Source: Brassica napus
Lineage: Eukaryota; Streptophyta; Magnoliopsida; Brassicales; Brassicaceae
DNA length: 64,000 nucleotides
NCBI RefSeq assembly: GCF_020379485.1
Contig: NC_063452.1
Location: 12,007,065-12,071,064 of the forward strand
Reading direction: 5' to 3'
Both the position numbers and the translations under genes were made by a program. The notes under the pieces are model-generated. The model made no database searches. It was not told where the DNA came from and saw only the letters and a program-made list of their open reading frames with translations. Shown one piece after another: positions 11,800 through 22,717 of this stretch (position 1 is its first letter; the number at the start of each line of letters is the position of its first letter).

Positions 11800-11965
11800 T
11801 TAAAGTGTTGGGATTTAGTGAACTCATGTCCGACTCTATATTATCCGATTAGTACGATATTGTCCACTTTAAGCCTAAAGAGATTAGTTTGCATGGATTT
11901 ATTTTTGGGCTCATTCCCAAAAAGTCACTTCCTAATTAAAGTTGGACATCTTTTTATATATTAGA
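11800..11965. repeat. Older LTR-type repeat, left remnant split by the Copia insertion
   Basis: Sequence starting TGTTGGGATTTAGTG runs into the Copia target site (TTAGA at 11961-11965). The continuation after the Copia element (18386-18620) includes TTTTGATACTAATTATTG, which resembles the reverse complement of an initiator-Met primer-binding site next to an LTR end. I infer that an older LTR or TRIM element was the target. The family was not identified. Confidence 0.4.
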
Positions 11966-12331
11966 TGTTATGAAATAACTTATAATTTATAGTATCGAGA
12001 AATTTAAATAAGAGTAGAATTTAATACCCGTAGGAAGCAAATAACACTACTATAAGTGAGAGAGTTTATTATAAGTAAGAAGAAGAAGATGTAATGGTTC
12101 TTTTCTTATAAACTCTTGTTCTTGTTTATGGTGTACAAAATAGTGAGATGAGTGATGGTATTTATAGTGAACAACAATGCATAAAATATCAAAGATGGTG
12201 CTTGATTTGGTAAATGAGTGGGTGATCATAGTGCTTGATGAGTAGATGATCATAGTGCTTGATGAGTAGATGATCATAGTGCTTGAGTTGGTAAAGGAGT
12301 GGAGGATCATTTCAAAGTTTATCTTATAACA
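11966..12331 (-). repeat. Copia 3' LTR
   Basis: 366 bp, identical by eye to 18020-18385. Preceded by TSD TTAGA. Contains three tandem copies of a 24-bp unit around ATGATCATAGTGCTTGATG (about 12220-12288). Confidence 0.95.
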
Positions 12332-12340
12332 CTCCCCCTT
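12332..12340 (-). promoter_or_regulatory. Polypurine tract of the Copia element
   Basis: Read on the minus strand, AAGGGGGAG directly abuts the 3' LTR. This is the usual plus-strand primer for Copia reverse transcription. Confidence 0.8.
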
Positions 12341-12520
12341 GATCATCCATCTTGTATTAAATTAAGTTTCGTAACACTCCCCTTGGGAACCGGTGTCACT
12401 CTCCGCTCTCGCTTAACGTCTTTGTTGCCTCGTTAAAAACCTTTCTAGGAAAACCCAATGGGAAAAACCATAGTTAGGTAAAAAGAGTACAACTACGTAA
12501 GCTCCCCCTCGATTGAGCAG

Positions 12521-15500
12521 TCATAGATCCTTCTGATGACGCATTCCAATGTTATGGACATGTTTTCTGAATACCGAAGTAGGAAGTGCTTTTGTGAAGA
12601 GGTCGGCTGCATTGTCGCATGATCGGACATATCTTACTTCAATCTCTTTCTTCTTCTCGAGCTCTTGGGTGTATGAGAAGAACTTTGGATGTATATGTTT
12701 TGTTCTATCACTTTTGATATATCCTTCCTTCGTTTGAGCAACACATGCTGCATTGTCTTCATATAGAATAGTTGGCCCCGTACTTTTGTCAATCCCACTA
12801 CTTGAACAAATGTGTTGGCTTATTGATCTTAGCCATACACATTCTTTACTTGCTTCATGGAGTGCGATGATCTCAGCATGATTTGAAGAGGTAGCCACAA
12901 GCGTTTGTTTCTGAGAACGCCAAGATATAGCAGTGCCTCCGATCGTAAAAACATATCCTGTTTGCGATCGGGCTTTGTGTGGATCTGAAAGATATCCTGC
13001 ATCTGCAAAACCAACCATTTGACCATTTGAATCTTTAGGGTAAAATAAGCCTAAATCAATAGTCCCTTGTAAGTAACGAAAGACATGTTTAATTCCATTC
13101 CAATGTCTTCGTGTTGGAGATGAGCTAAATCTTGCTAGAAGATTAACAGCGAATGATATATCAGGCCGTGTACAATTTGCAAGGTACATCAACGCTCCAA
13201 TTGCACTTAGATATGGTACTTCCGGACCAAGTATCTCTTCTTTTTCCTCAGGTGGTCGAAATGGATCACTTTCAATGTTAAGTGATCTAACGACCATTGG
13301 GGTGCTAAGAGGAGTTGATTTATCCATGTTAAATCGTTTCAACACTCTTTTAGTGTATGTGGATTGATGCACAAATATACCATTTTGTGAATGTTCTATT
13401 TGTAGGCCAAGACAATACTGTGTCTGTCCAAGATCTTTCATCTCAAATTCTCCTTTGAGATAGTCTGATGCCTTTTGTATTTCTTTTTGAGTTCCAATAA
13501 TATTTAGATCATCAACATATACCGCGATTATCACAAATCCGGATGTTGTTTTCTTGATGAAAACACATGGGCATATAGGATCATTCACATATCCTTCTTT
13601 TGTTAAATGTTCACTGAGACGATTGTACCACATACGTCCAGATTGTTTTAACCCATATAATGATCTTTGCAATTTTATTGCACATAACTCTTTAGGTTTG
13701 GAACTTAATGCTTCTGGCATTTTAAATCCATCAGGGATTTTCATGTAGATATCAGTATCTAATGATCCGTATAGATAAGCTGTAACAACATCCATGAGAC
13801 GCATCTCAAGATTTTTATCAGCGGCTAGACTCATCAGGAATCTAAATGTGATCGCATCCATTACAGGAGAATATGTTTCCTCATAATCAATACCAGGTCT
13901 TTGAGAAAATCCTTGGGCTACAAGGCGAGCTTTATACCTTGTAATCTCATTTTTCTCATTTCGTTTTCGAACGAAAATCCATCTGTACCCAACTGGTCTC
14001 ACATCTTCAGGTGTGAGTACAATAGATCCAAACACTTTTCGTTTGTTAAGCGAATCAAGTTCGATTTGTATTGCTTCTTTCCATTTATTCCAATCATGTC
14101 TCTTTTGACATTCATATATGGATTTCGGTTCTGGATCATCGGTATCTTCATTTACCTCACCTGACACGATATATGAGAAAGCATCATCAAGATCATTTTG
14201 TTCATTTCTATTCCATATCCTTTTATTGTGGATGTAATTAATAGAAATCTCATGATTATCTTTCGATTCATGATGCTCTGATTCATCAGAGTCCTTATCA
14301 TTTATTTCTTCCAAAATATTTTCTGCTATTTTGGGTGCATCATATATTTCAGCTTTCTTCTGTTTCCTAGGATTCTTATCCTTAGAACCAGCAGGTCTAC
14401 CACGCTTCAGGCGTGTTTTTGGCTCTCGTGTGTCATCCTCCTTTTCTTGTTCATTTGGCATTTTGATACGAGCAGGAGCATTTGCAGCTGGTATATGAGA
14501 TTTAGTTACCGTCTTGGTATCTGCAAATGCATCAGGTAGCTGGTTAGCTATACTCTGTAAATGCATAATTCGTCGAACTTCTAGTTCTGACTCTTTAGTA
14601 GGAGGATCAAGATATAACAATGATGGTACACTCCATTTTATATCACTTCCAACATTTTTGTTTTCTCCCCCTAGAACTGGGAATACATTTTCGTCAAAAT
14701 GACAATCAGCAAAACGTGCTGTAAAGACGTCACCAGTCTGTGGTTCTAGGTATCTTATAATTGATGGAGAATCACAACCAACATATATTCCCAACCTTCT
14801 TTGTGGTCCCATCTTTGTTCGTTGTGGTGGTGCTACAGGCACATATACCGCACAACCAAAGATTCTAAAGTGGGAAATGTTTGGTTCTCGACCAAACGCT
14901 AACTGAAGTGGGGAATACTTATGGTATGCACTCGGTCTGATCCGAATGAGTGCTTCTGCATGCAAAATGGCATGTCCCCATACAGAGGTTGGAAGTTTTG
15001 ATCTCATGATCAATGGTCTTGCAATCAATTGCAGACGCTTAATTAAAGATTCAGCCAAACCATTTTGCGTATGAACATGAGCAACTGAATGTTCAACTTC
15101 AATTCCCATTACCATACAATAGTCATTGAATGCTTGGGATGTGAATTCACCAGCGTTGTCTAGTCTAACTCTTTTAATAGTATAATCAGGAAACTGTGCT
15201 CGCAGTTTGATTATCTGAGTTAGAAATCTCGCAAATGCCACATTTCGAGATGATAATAGACAAACGTGTGACCATCTACTGGATGCGTCAATTAATACCA
15301 TAAAATAGTGGAATGGTCCACATGGTGGATGTATCGGTCCACATATATCACCTTGAATTCTTTCAAGGAACTTTGGTGATTCTTTATCGATTTTGGTTGG
15401 CGATGGCCTTACGATCAATTTTCCTAGAGAACATGCAACACATGTCATTTTATTCCCTTGAGAAATCTCCTGGATTTTCAGTGAATGACCATGTGAGCTC

Positions 15501-16042
15501 TCTATGATTCTACGCATCATTGTACTGCCTGGATGGCCAAGGCGATCATGCCATAACGTGAACTCTTCTGGGTTCCGTTTTACTACAAGATTTGATTCGA
15601 TCTCATCGATATAAGTATGATGTAATCCCGAAGGAAGTTCTGGAAACTTTTCCAATATGTGCTTTCTGCCACATTTTTCAGAAATTACATACATGTATTT
15701 CTTTCCATCCTCAGTTGCAGACTGAGTATCATATCCGTGAAGATATATGTCTTTAAAACTCAACAAATTCCTTTTAGAACTCGGAGAATATAAAGCATTA
15801 TTTATGGAAAATTTTGTTCCATTCGGCAAAGTAAAGTTTGCTTTACCAGTTCCTTCAATCACGTCTGCAGGACCTGATATTGTATTGACGACAATTCTTG
15901 TCGGTTTTATATCAGAGAAATATCTCTTTTGTCTCAGAATAGTGTGCGTTGTTCCACTATCTGGTATGCATATTTCACGAATCCGTTTCTTGGATTTTGC
16001 TCCATTAGTATTTTGATCCATTTCTGAAATTATCATAAACAT
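12521..16042 (-). CDS. Copia Pol polyprotein (PR-IN-RT-RNase H)
   Basis: 1173-aa open frame. Near residue 28 the aspartic protease motif DSGT; near 165-205 the integrase zinc motif (HDRLGHPG ... CVAC); then the integrase catalytic core with GDICGP, DNAGEF and the glutamate in QNGLAES. The reverse transcriptase has the active site YVDD in AVYVDDLNIIG, and the RNase H domain ends the protein (GFADAGYLSD, YEDNAAC). No stop or frameshift. The first ATG is at 16042; an ATG at 16021 lies just after a splice-acceptor-like TTTCAG, so Pol may begin in a spliced exon there. Pol is in a different frame from gag and separated by 176 bp, so it cannot be made by simple readthrough. Confidence 0.95.
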   Translation of the reverse strand: MFMIISEMDQNTNGAKSKKRIREICIPDSGTTHTILRQKRYFSDIKPTRIVVNTISGPADVIEGTGKANFTLPNGTKFSINNALYSPSSKRNLLSFKDIYLHGYDTQSATEDGKKYMYVISEKCGRKHILEKFPELPSGLHHTYIDEIESNLVVKRNPEEFTLWHDRLGHPGSTMMRRIIESSHGHSLKIQEISQGNKMTCVACSLGKLIVRPSPTKIDKESPKFLERIQGDICGPIHPPCGPFHYFMVLIDASSRWSHVCLLSSRNVAFARFLTQIIKLRAQFPDYTIKRVRLDNAGEFTSQAFNDYCMVMGIEVEHSVAHVHTQNGLAESLIKRLQLIARPLIMRSKLPTSVWGHAILHAEALIRIRPSAYHKYSPLQLAFGREPNISHFRIFGCAVYVPVAPPQRTKMGPQRRLGIYVGCDSPSIIRYLEPQTGDVFTARFADCHFDENVFPVLGGENKNVGSDIKWSVPSLLYLDPPTKESELEVRRIMHLQSIANQLPDAFADTKTVTKSHIPAANAPARIKMPNEQEKEDDTREPKTRLKRGRPAGSKDKNPRKQKKAEIYDAPKIAENILEEINDKDSDESEHHESKDNHEISINYIHNKRIWNRNEQNDLDDAFSYIVSGEVNEDTDDPEPKSIYECQKRHDWNKWKEAIQIELDSLNKRKVFGSIVLTPEDVRPVGYRWIFVRKRNEKNEITRYKARLVAQGFSQRPGIDYEETYSPVMDAITFRFLMSLAADKNLEMRLMDVVTAYLYGSLDTDIYMKIPDGFKMPEALSSKPKELCAIKLQRSLYGLKQSGRMWYNRLSEHLTKEGYVNDPICPCVFIKKTTSGFVIIAVYVDDLNIIGTQKEIQKASDYLKGEFEMKDLGQTQYCLGLQIEHSQNGIFVHQSTYTKRVLKRFNMDKSTPLSTPMVVRSLNIESDPFRPPEEKEEILGPEVPYLSAIGALMYLANCTRPDISFAVNLLARFSSSPTRRHWNGIKHVFRYLQGTIDLGLFYPKDSNGQMVGFADAGYLSDPHKARSQTGYVFTIGGTAISWRSQKQTLVATSSNHAEIIALHEASKECVWLRSISQHICSSSGIDKSTGPTILYEDNAACVAQTKEGYIKSDRTKHIHPKFFSYTQELEKKKEIEVRYVRSCDNAADLFTKALPTSVFRKHVHNIGMRHQKDL

Positions 16043-16218
16043 TAAATAAAAGTGAAACGTGAAATTTATTCATTGATTATATAAAGAAAACACACAATAA
16101 TTATACATATATTGTTGTTAAAACAACATTATTCTTTGAAAACATAATTATTATACATTACAAATGAGGACTATTCAGCAGTCTTATTAGAAACATTTCC
16201 GTACTCTTCAAGAGTATT
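16043..16218 (-). other. gag-pol spacer, intron-like
   Basis: 176 bp, AT-rich on the coding strand, with multiple stops and ending in TTTATTTAATG...TTTCAG just before the second pol ATG. It has the look of the 3' part of an intron (pyrimidine-rich end, CAG). Possible donors (GTACGG, GTAATG) lie near the gag end. Confidence 0.4.
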
Positions 16219-17178
16219 CTAGTCCAGCTCATTTGCGAAATCAGAGGATTCAAGGTATGAGGTCCCTTCAACGTTTTCCGTGAGGTTCACCTCTTTAGCC
16301 TTTCCTTTTATGGATTCTTGATATAACTTGCACAAATGTGGGGGAGTACGACAGGTACGGGACCAATGTCCTTTACATCCACATCTGTAACATACAGTCT
16401 CACTTTTCTTTGTGGTATCCTCTTCGGTTTCTTTGCCTTTATGAGGTTGTTCAGATCTAACCCATTTGTTAGATCTAATACTTTTAGGATAGTAAGGCTT
16501 TCCACGTTTGTTGTTGAAACGCCGACCACGACCTCGGTTGGTATGGTTTCTCCTTCCCGAATATTCTACCGCCGTAGCATTCACTTCGGGAAATGCCTTG
16601 GCTCCCGTAGGTCGGGAATTATGGTTTTTGATTAGTAACTCATCGTTCTTTTCAGCCAACATGAGTGTTACCATCAATTCAGAAAATTTGGTGTACCCAC
16701 ATTTTCTGTAAATTCGGGATAAGACGTTGTGTTCTTTGTGGAAGGTATTGTATGTCTTGTCAAGCATTTCTGCTTCGGTGACAGGGTTACCACAATATTT
16801 TAATTGTGCAACTATCCTTAAGATAGTGGAATTGTAATCTCTAACCCTTTGGAAATCCTGAAACCTCAGGGTTTTCCACTCTTCAAGAGCGTGAGGGAGA
16901 TTGATTTCCTTTTGATTATCGAATCTGTCTTTCAAGGCTTGCCATAGTACAGCTGGGTCCTCAACGTCTCCATAGTCGTGAGTTAGATTCTCATCTAAGT
17001 GCTTCTTCAGGAAGATTATCGCCTCGGCTATATGCTCGGGTGGCGATTTGTTACCGACTTTTATAGCTTCGGATATCTTTTTTATTACAAGATAAGGTTT
17101 CACATTTGTGACCCATCTGACATAGTTTTCGCCGGTTACTTTTAGAGCTGGGAACTGGAGTTTCTCGATGTTTGCCAT
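16219..17178 (-). CDS. Copia Gag
   Basis: 319 aa from MANIEKLQFP. UBN2-type gag region over most of the protein, a basic stretch (GRRNHTNRGRGRRF) and a CCHC zinc knuckle CYRCGCKGHWSRTC near residue 265. It forms the virus-like particle that packages the element RNA. The ORF ends at 16219, with another in-frame stop about 70 bases further on. The stop before pol is a structural feature of this copy; whether family members share it needs comparison. Confidence 0.93.
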   Translation of the reverse strand: MANIEKLQFPALKVTGENYVRWVTNVKPYLVIKKISEAIKVGNKSPPEHIAEAIIFLKKHLDENLTHDYGDVEDPAVLWQALKDRFDNQKEINLPHALEEWKTLRFQDFQRVRDYNSTILRIVAQLKYCGNPVTEAEMLDKTYNTFHKEHNVLSRIYRKCGYTKFSELMVTLMLAEKNDELLIKNHNSRPTGAKAFPEVNATAVEYSGRRNHTNRGRGRRFNNKRGKPYYPKSIRSNKWVRSEQPHKGKETEEDTTKKSETVCYRCGCKGHWSRTCRTPPHLCKLYQESIKGKAKEVNLTENVEGTSYLESSDFANELD

Positions 17179-17689
17179 TTGTATTTCTAAAACACAAAAT
17201 AGTAATTTTATTAGAACTTCATAATTTAAAAACCGTTTACATTAACCATACAAGCAATTACAAGGAGAAGCGATGTAAATAAAATTAAACCGATAATCAT
17301 CTTAAATTCACTTGGAGTAAATTCTCCATCGAATAAACCATAAATAGAAACACAAATAAAAATGGCACATAAAAACAAAAGTGCGCGAATCATCTTTCTT
17401 GAAAAATTGGAGGAGAGCGATTTGAAATTTTTGAGAGAAGATGAAATGTTTTGGATGATGAAATGAAGTGAAAATGAGTTGTATTTATAGATGAAAATTA
17501 CTGTTCATGACCGTTGGAGAAAGGGGAAATTTTTGAAAAAATTTCTTTGTGACCGTTGGGTTAAATCGAGTGCACCAAAAATTAGTCTGAAAATATCGTA
17601 TTAAACGGTCAATCAAATCTATAAAATTTCATAAAAGTGAAAAATTATGACAATGAAATATTTATGTTATATGACAACAAATCATGCGA

Positions 17690-17960
17690 CGGCTCAGCCG
17701 ATCAATGCAGAATAATAAATAAATTATACGGCGGCTCGGCCGACCAATTAATAATAAACAGAATATAAGGCGGCTCAGCCGACCAATAAATAATAAACAG
17801 GATATAAGGCGGCTCGGCCGACCAATAAATAATAAACAGGATATAAGGCGGCTCGGCCGACCAATAAATAAATTAAATTACTAGTAAATAATATAGGCGG
17901 TATTCCGGCCATTATAACATGATATAAATAATAGTTGAGGCGGTATACCGACCATTATAA
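17690..17960 (-). repeat. Tandem GC-palindrome repeats in the Copia leader
   Basis: Five copies of an about 39-bp unit whose core is GGCGGCTCGGCCGACCAAT (or CAGCCG), then two related units GGCGGTATACCGACCATTA. Each core can fold into a small GC hairpin in an AT-rich context. They lie between the 5' LTR and gag. Confidence 0.9.
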
Positions 17961-18019
17961 CAGGGTATAAATGATACAAATAAATTTTACCGAATCGCAG
18001 AGTGATCGTACTGATAACG

Positions 18020-18385
18020 TGTTATGAAATAACTTATAATTTATAGTATCGAGAAATTTAAATAAGAGTAGAATTTAATACCCGTAGGAAGCAAATAACA
18101 CTACTATAAGTGAGAGAGTTTATTATAAGTAAGAAGAAGAAGATGTAATGGTTCTTTTCTTATAAACTCTTGTTCTTGTTTATGGTGTACAAAATAGTGA
18201 GATGAGTGATGGTATTTATAGTGAACAACAATGCATAAAATATCAAAGATGGTGCTTGATTTGGTAAATGAGTGGGTGATCATAGTGCTTGATGAGTAGA
18301 TGATCATAGTGCTTGATGAGTAGATGATCATAGTGCTTGAGTTGGTAAAGGAGTGGAGGATCATTTCAAAGTTTATCTTATAACA
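18020..18385 (-). repeat. Copia 5' LTR
   Basis: 366 bp, no difference seen from 11966-12331. Followed by TSD TTAGA. It contains the promoter (TATAAATA on the minus strand at 18220-18213) and, upstream of it, three copies of a 24-bp unit (about 18274-18342). Confidence 0.95.
18213..18220 (-). promoter_or_regulatory. TATA box of the Copia LTR promoter
   Basis: TATAAATA on the minus strand inside the 5' LTR, downstream of the tandem 24-bp repeats, the expected U3 arrangement. Confidence 0.55.
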
Positions 18386-19465
18386 TTAGACACTTTTTGT
18401 CTAATTTTTCAATGTAGTACTTAGTTGGATATCTCACATTTCCCCTTCAAACTAAAGACCACACTCATTTCTCACAACTGAACTTCCAAGATCTTCTGAT
18501 TTGATCTCTACCACATACTTCCCATTCATATCTCGAATGGTATTTAGGTTTTGTTTTGCAGATTTTTCGTCAACCTGGTTTTGATACTAATTATTGAACT
18601 CAAAGATTGTGTAACAATATAAAGAATTCCTCTCTTTATAAATCCTAAGGAAAATAATCTCAAAACCTTAAGCAATCACAATCGATCTGTAAACTCATAA
18701 GTTTATGCTACAACTCAGCATCTTCTTATATAGAGATTTGATATTCCTAATCACATTAAACATATCTTATGTAGATAACATTAAACAAGATGTTAATCAC
18801 ATTAAACATATCTTTTTTTTTTTCAAAAAAAAGATAACTCATAAACAAGATGTATTTCCTATTTTCAAATAACTTTAGTTTCAAGCTATCTTCAAATTTA
18901 CTTTCAACGTAAAGAAGAAGGAGAAGGTGTGAAAATGAATTGTCATAGTACTGCATATAGTTTGGAGGATAGAAGAAGCAAATACATCTGTGGTGGTGGC
19001 CCTAATAATAATAGATAACTGAATGTTGGCAAGCAAGAATTGTGTCTCGCAAGTTGAGTTGTTAAGATGAACGTGAAGAAATTGAACATGTCTCTAAATC
19101 ATAAATGTTTTAAATTTGCAAGATTCTTGTGTTAATACGACAGATTCCTCCAATTTCCCATTGGGACACAACCGATTAAGACCAAACCAAAAAAGTAATA
19201 GAAGAGTGTACCGAAACGGGAATAGACACGTTAAAGGAATGGCCCCTTTGGGATAACAATATTATGTCAGGCAGTGGCTCCTTTCCCTACGGCACCAATC
19301 AATTATCAATCAATTCAATTCATTTTTTAAAACTGAAAAGATCTCCTTTTCTTTTCTTCTACCTTCTTCCTCCCTTCTCCAGAAAATCCATTGAATCATT
19401 TTTTGACGAAAATATAATCTCATCGATTGATTTTGATTTGATTTTGATTTTCAGGGGATATTTGG
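18386..19465. other. Remnant of older LTR repeat, then CAT2 upstream region
   Basis: 18386-18620 continues the repeat interrupted by the Copia insertion. From about 18620 to 19250 the DNA is AT-rich with no gene seen. 19330-19453 is pyrimidine-rich and ends in TTTTCAG at 19453, so the CAT2 gene probably has a 5' UTR intron whose acceptor is there, 12 bases before the ATG. Confidence 0.5.
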
Positions 19466-22400
19466 ATGGGTTTTCTGGTGGATACCCAAAAGGAAGGAGG
19501 CGGACACTCATGGGGTTACCTCAGGAGTTTGGTCCGTAGGAAACAGGTCGACTCTGCTGATGAGCCTCATTCTCATCATCACCACCAGCTCGCCAAAGCC
19601 TTAACTGTTCCTCACTTGATTGCAATTGGTAACTTCTTCTTATCCAAATCCTTTTTCTTTTAGAGGAAACTTGTCAAGTTCTCGGTTTAAGATTTTTTTT
19701 CATCAAGATTGATCCTTTTGGATTTTGCAATCATTCTTTATGTTATGTTTGTTTTGTATTTTTTAGGTGTTGGAGCGACAATAGGAGCGGGAGTGTATAT
19801 TCTTGTGGGAACAGTTGCAAGAGAGCACTCAGGACCATCTCTTGCTTTGTCATTTCTTATTGCTGGAATCGCAGCTGCACTTTCTGCCTTTTGCTATGCT
19901 GAACTCTCTAGCCGTTGTCCCTCCGCTGGCAGCGCCTATCACTATTCCTACATTTGTGTAGGCGAAGGGTACTCACTAGTTACTACTCCTCTTCTGTTTA
20001 ACTCTCTTCTTTCTTTCTGTTCTGCTAACTTTTAGTTTTTCCTTGTTAATTTTTTAAAGTGTTGCGTGGTTGATCGGTTGGGCACTGATTCTGGAATACA
20101 CCATTGGTGGCTCTGCTGTTGCCCGTGGCATTTCCCCTAATCTGGTCACTATCATTCTATTTTACTTACAGAAATGCAAATTAGTACTCCATCAGATCGG
20201 TAGCTTGACTTCTTGTTATAAATGTAGCTGGGGTTATTGATTAAAATTCTCCATTCTCAACTTCTGCTTAGCATCAATAAGTGTGTGCCACTAAAGCTTT
20301 TTGAGTTGATAAAAATCGTTACAGGCATTGATTTATGGTGGTGAAGATGGTTTGCCTTCATTCTTGGCGCGTCACCAGATCCCAGGTCTTGATGTTGTTG
20401 TTGATCCATCTGCTGCTATTCTTGTCTTCATTGTGACTGGCCTCTTGTGCCTGGGTATTAAGGAGGTGCGTACATACACGCTTTTTTAATTTACTTTCCA
20501 TCCCGCACGTCCAAGATAAAATCATTGGTTCAAATTGTACTTGCAGAGCACATTTGCTCAGGGGATTGTGACTGCAGCCAATGTGTGTGTCTTGTTATTT
20601 GTCATCGTAGCTGGCAGTTATCTGGGCTTCAAGACTGGTTGGGCTGGTTATGAACTTTCTTCAGGGTAAGATAAAGCATTCTCTGAGTCATCATTGTTTT
20701 AAGAAGACATATAGGATCAAACCAAAACCATTTTATCGTTTTTAAAAGGTTTTTTCCATTTGGAGTGGATGGAATGTTTGCTGGTTCTGCTACAGTCTTC
20801 TTTGCATTCATTGGTTTTGATTCGGTTGCAAGTGCTGCAGAGGAGGTAAATTTGGGAATCTATTTTATAGTTTTTTTCTTCTCTTTTTTTCCCTTTCAAG
20901 CAACTAGTACTAATAAGGGTATCCTCATTCGTGGGCAGGTGAAAAACCCTCAACGGGATTTACCAATTGGAATTGGTCTTGCACTCTTTCTCTGTTGTTC
21001 TGTCTACATGATGGTCTCCACTGTGATTGTTGGCTTAGTCCCTTACTATGCCATGGATCCTGACACTCCCATCTCCTCTGCGTTCGCTAGTCATGACATG
21101 CAATGGGCCGTGTAAGTACATGACCCTTTAATATCCAGTTTTTGTCATTCTACTTAGACATTATACTTATAAGATTGATTTGGGAACTTCGATGTAGATA
21201 CTTGATCACTTTAGGAGCTGTCATGGCCCTCTGCTCAGCTCTAATGGGTGCACTTCTCCCTCAGGTAAAATGTCAGAAAAAATTAGGTGTTCTTCCTTTT
21301 AATGTGTGGTTGTTACTCAAATATGACTAATACTCATTTTTCCAGCCGCGAATTCTGATGGCAATGGCTAGGGATGGGTTGCTGCCTTCTCTTTTCTCAG
21401 ACGTTAATAGACGCACACAGGTTCCGGTTAAAGCGACCATAGCAACTGGGCTTTGTGCAGCAACCTTAGCCTTCTTTATGGATGTTTCGCAGCTCGCAGG
21501 CATGGTAAGACGCAGTATTGTTTATTCCTTGTCTAGTGGAACTTTTTTCTTCGTTATTTTTAGTATTTTGAGAGGTGGTGATATGATGGTGCAGGTGAGT
21601 GTTGGGACACTTCTGGCATTTACAATGGTGGCAATCTCAGTGTTGATACTCAGATATGTTCCTCCGGATGAGCTACCTCTTCCGGCATCCCTTCAGGATA
21701 GAATCGACTCTGTTTCCTTCATACCTGGTGAAACAAAGTCATCCCATCATGTTGGCACTTCTGACGATAGTAATAAACAGCCTTTAATTGGCGATAATGA
21801 TGATTCGGTTCAGTTCCCAGTCATCGAGAAACAAGAAGCTCTTGGGTGTTGTAAGTAACTTCCACTTTGAGACACATCCGTATCCACTAACTTTGTTTTA
21901 GCACAGACTTGACATTTGTCAATGATTTAACTGCAGGGGTTCTGAGCGAAAAAAAGAGGAGAATTGTCGCTGGATGGAGCATTATGCTCACTTGTATTGG
22001 GGCCTTTCTTCTAAGCTATTCGGCGTCGAGCCTCAACTTCCCAGGGTTAGTTCTCACTCACCATTGTCTATTCAGAGCATTAATTTTCCTCAAAAGAAAA
22101 GAAAAGCTTTTATTTGCTTATCACCATCATCGTCGTCTTAAAATGGTTTACAGGTTTATTAGATATCCGTTGTGTGGTGTTAGTGGAAGTCTACTCCTTG
22201 CTGGTTTGATTGCTTTGAGTTCTATAGATCAGGATGATGCCAGGCACACTTTTGGACACTCTGGAGGTAAATGAATTGCTAATTATATATAACATGATTT
22301 GGTAAACAATCAATTCCTTAAAAGCATATGAAAGGGCAGGCCTTATAATTTATATATCATGTGTGTTGTGTGAATATTCGTTTTGAATAGGTTTCATATG

Positions 22401-22717
22401 CCCGTTTGTACCACTCCTGCCAATCATATGCATCCTAATCAACATGTACCTTTTGGTTAACCTTGGGTGAGCATGCTCCTCCTTCATTTCCCATTTTATT
22501 ATTCCTCTAAAAGGACCATCATAGATGTAAATCGCTCTGACTGGCTAACTAATTTGACAGATCTGCGACATGGGCTCGAGTGTCTGTGTGGCTGGTGATT
22601 GGAGTGTTGGTATATGTTTTCTATGGAAGAAAAAACAGCTCCCTGGCCAATGCAGTTTACGTAACTACAGCTCATGCGGAGGAGATCTATCGTGAACATG
22701 AAGCTTCTTTGGCATAA
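19466..22717 (+). CDS. CAT2: Cationic amino-acid transporter, CAT2-like
   Basis: Fourteen coding exons: 19466-19628, 19767-19968, 20060-20144, 20325-20465, 20547-20665, 20749-20845, 20939-21111, 21198-21264, 21346-21504, 21595-21850, 21937-22045, 22154-22266, 22391-22466, 22561-22717. They join in frame to 638 aa. The start MGFLVDTQKEGGG and end EEIYREHEASLA match Arabidopsis CAT2 (At1g58030) as I know it, including length. It is an APC/SLC7-family multi-pass membrane protein. The first membrane segment has the family signature GVGATIGAGVYILVG. CAT2 acts at the tonoplast in Arabidopsis and moves amino acids across the vacuole membrane; that is family knowledge. The exon 3 donor (CTG|GTCACT) is weak. 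No lesions seen. Convergent with the next gene. Confidence 0.93.

Larger units (their letters stand above)
11966..18385 (-). mobile_element. Full-length Ty1/copia LTR retrotransposon
   Basis: 6420 bp, minus-strand orientation, flanked by a perfect 5-bp duplication TTAGA (11961-11965 and 18386-18390). LTRs of 366 bp begin TGTTATG and end TAACA on the plus strand. Inside, in transcription order: leader with tandem repeats (17690-17960), gag (17178-16219), pol (16042-12521) and a polypurine tract at 12340-12332. Pol order protease, integrase, reverse transcriptase, RNase H defines Copia. All ORFs are open and the LTRs read as identical, so the element looks young and possibly competent. Confidence 0.96.
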
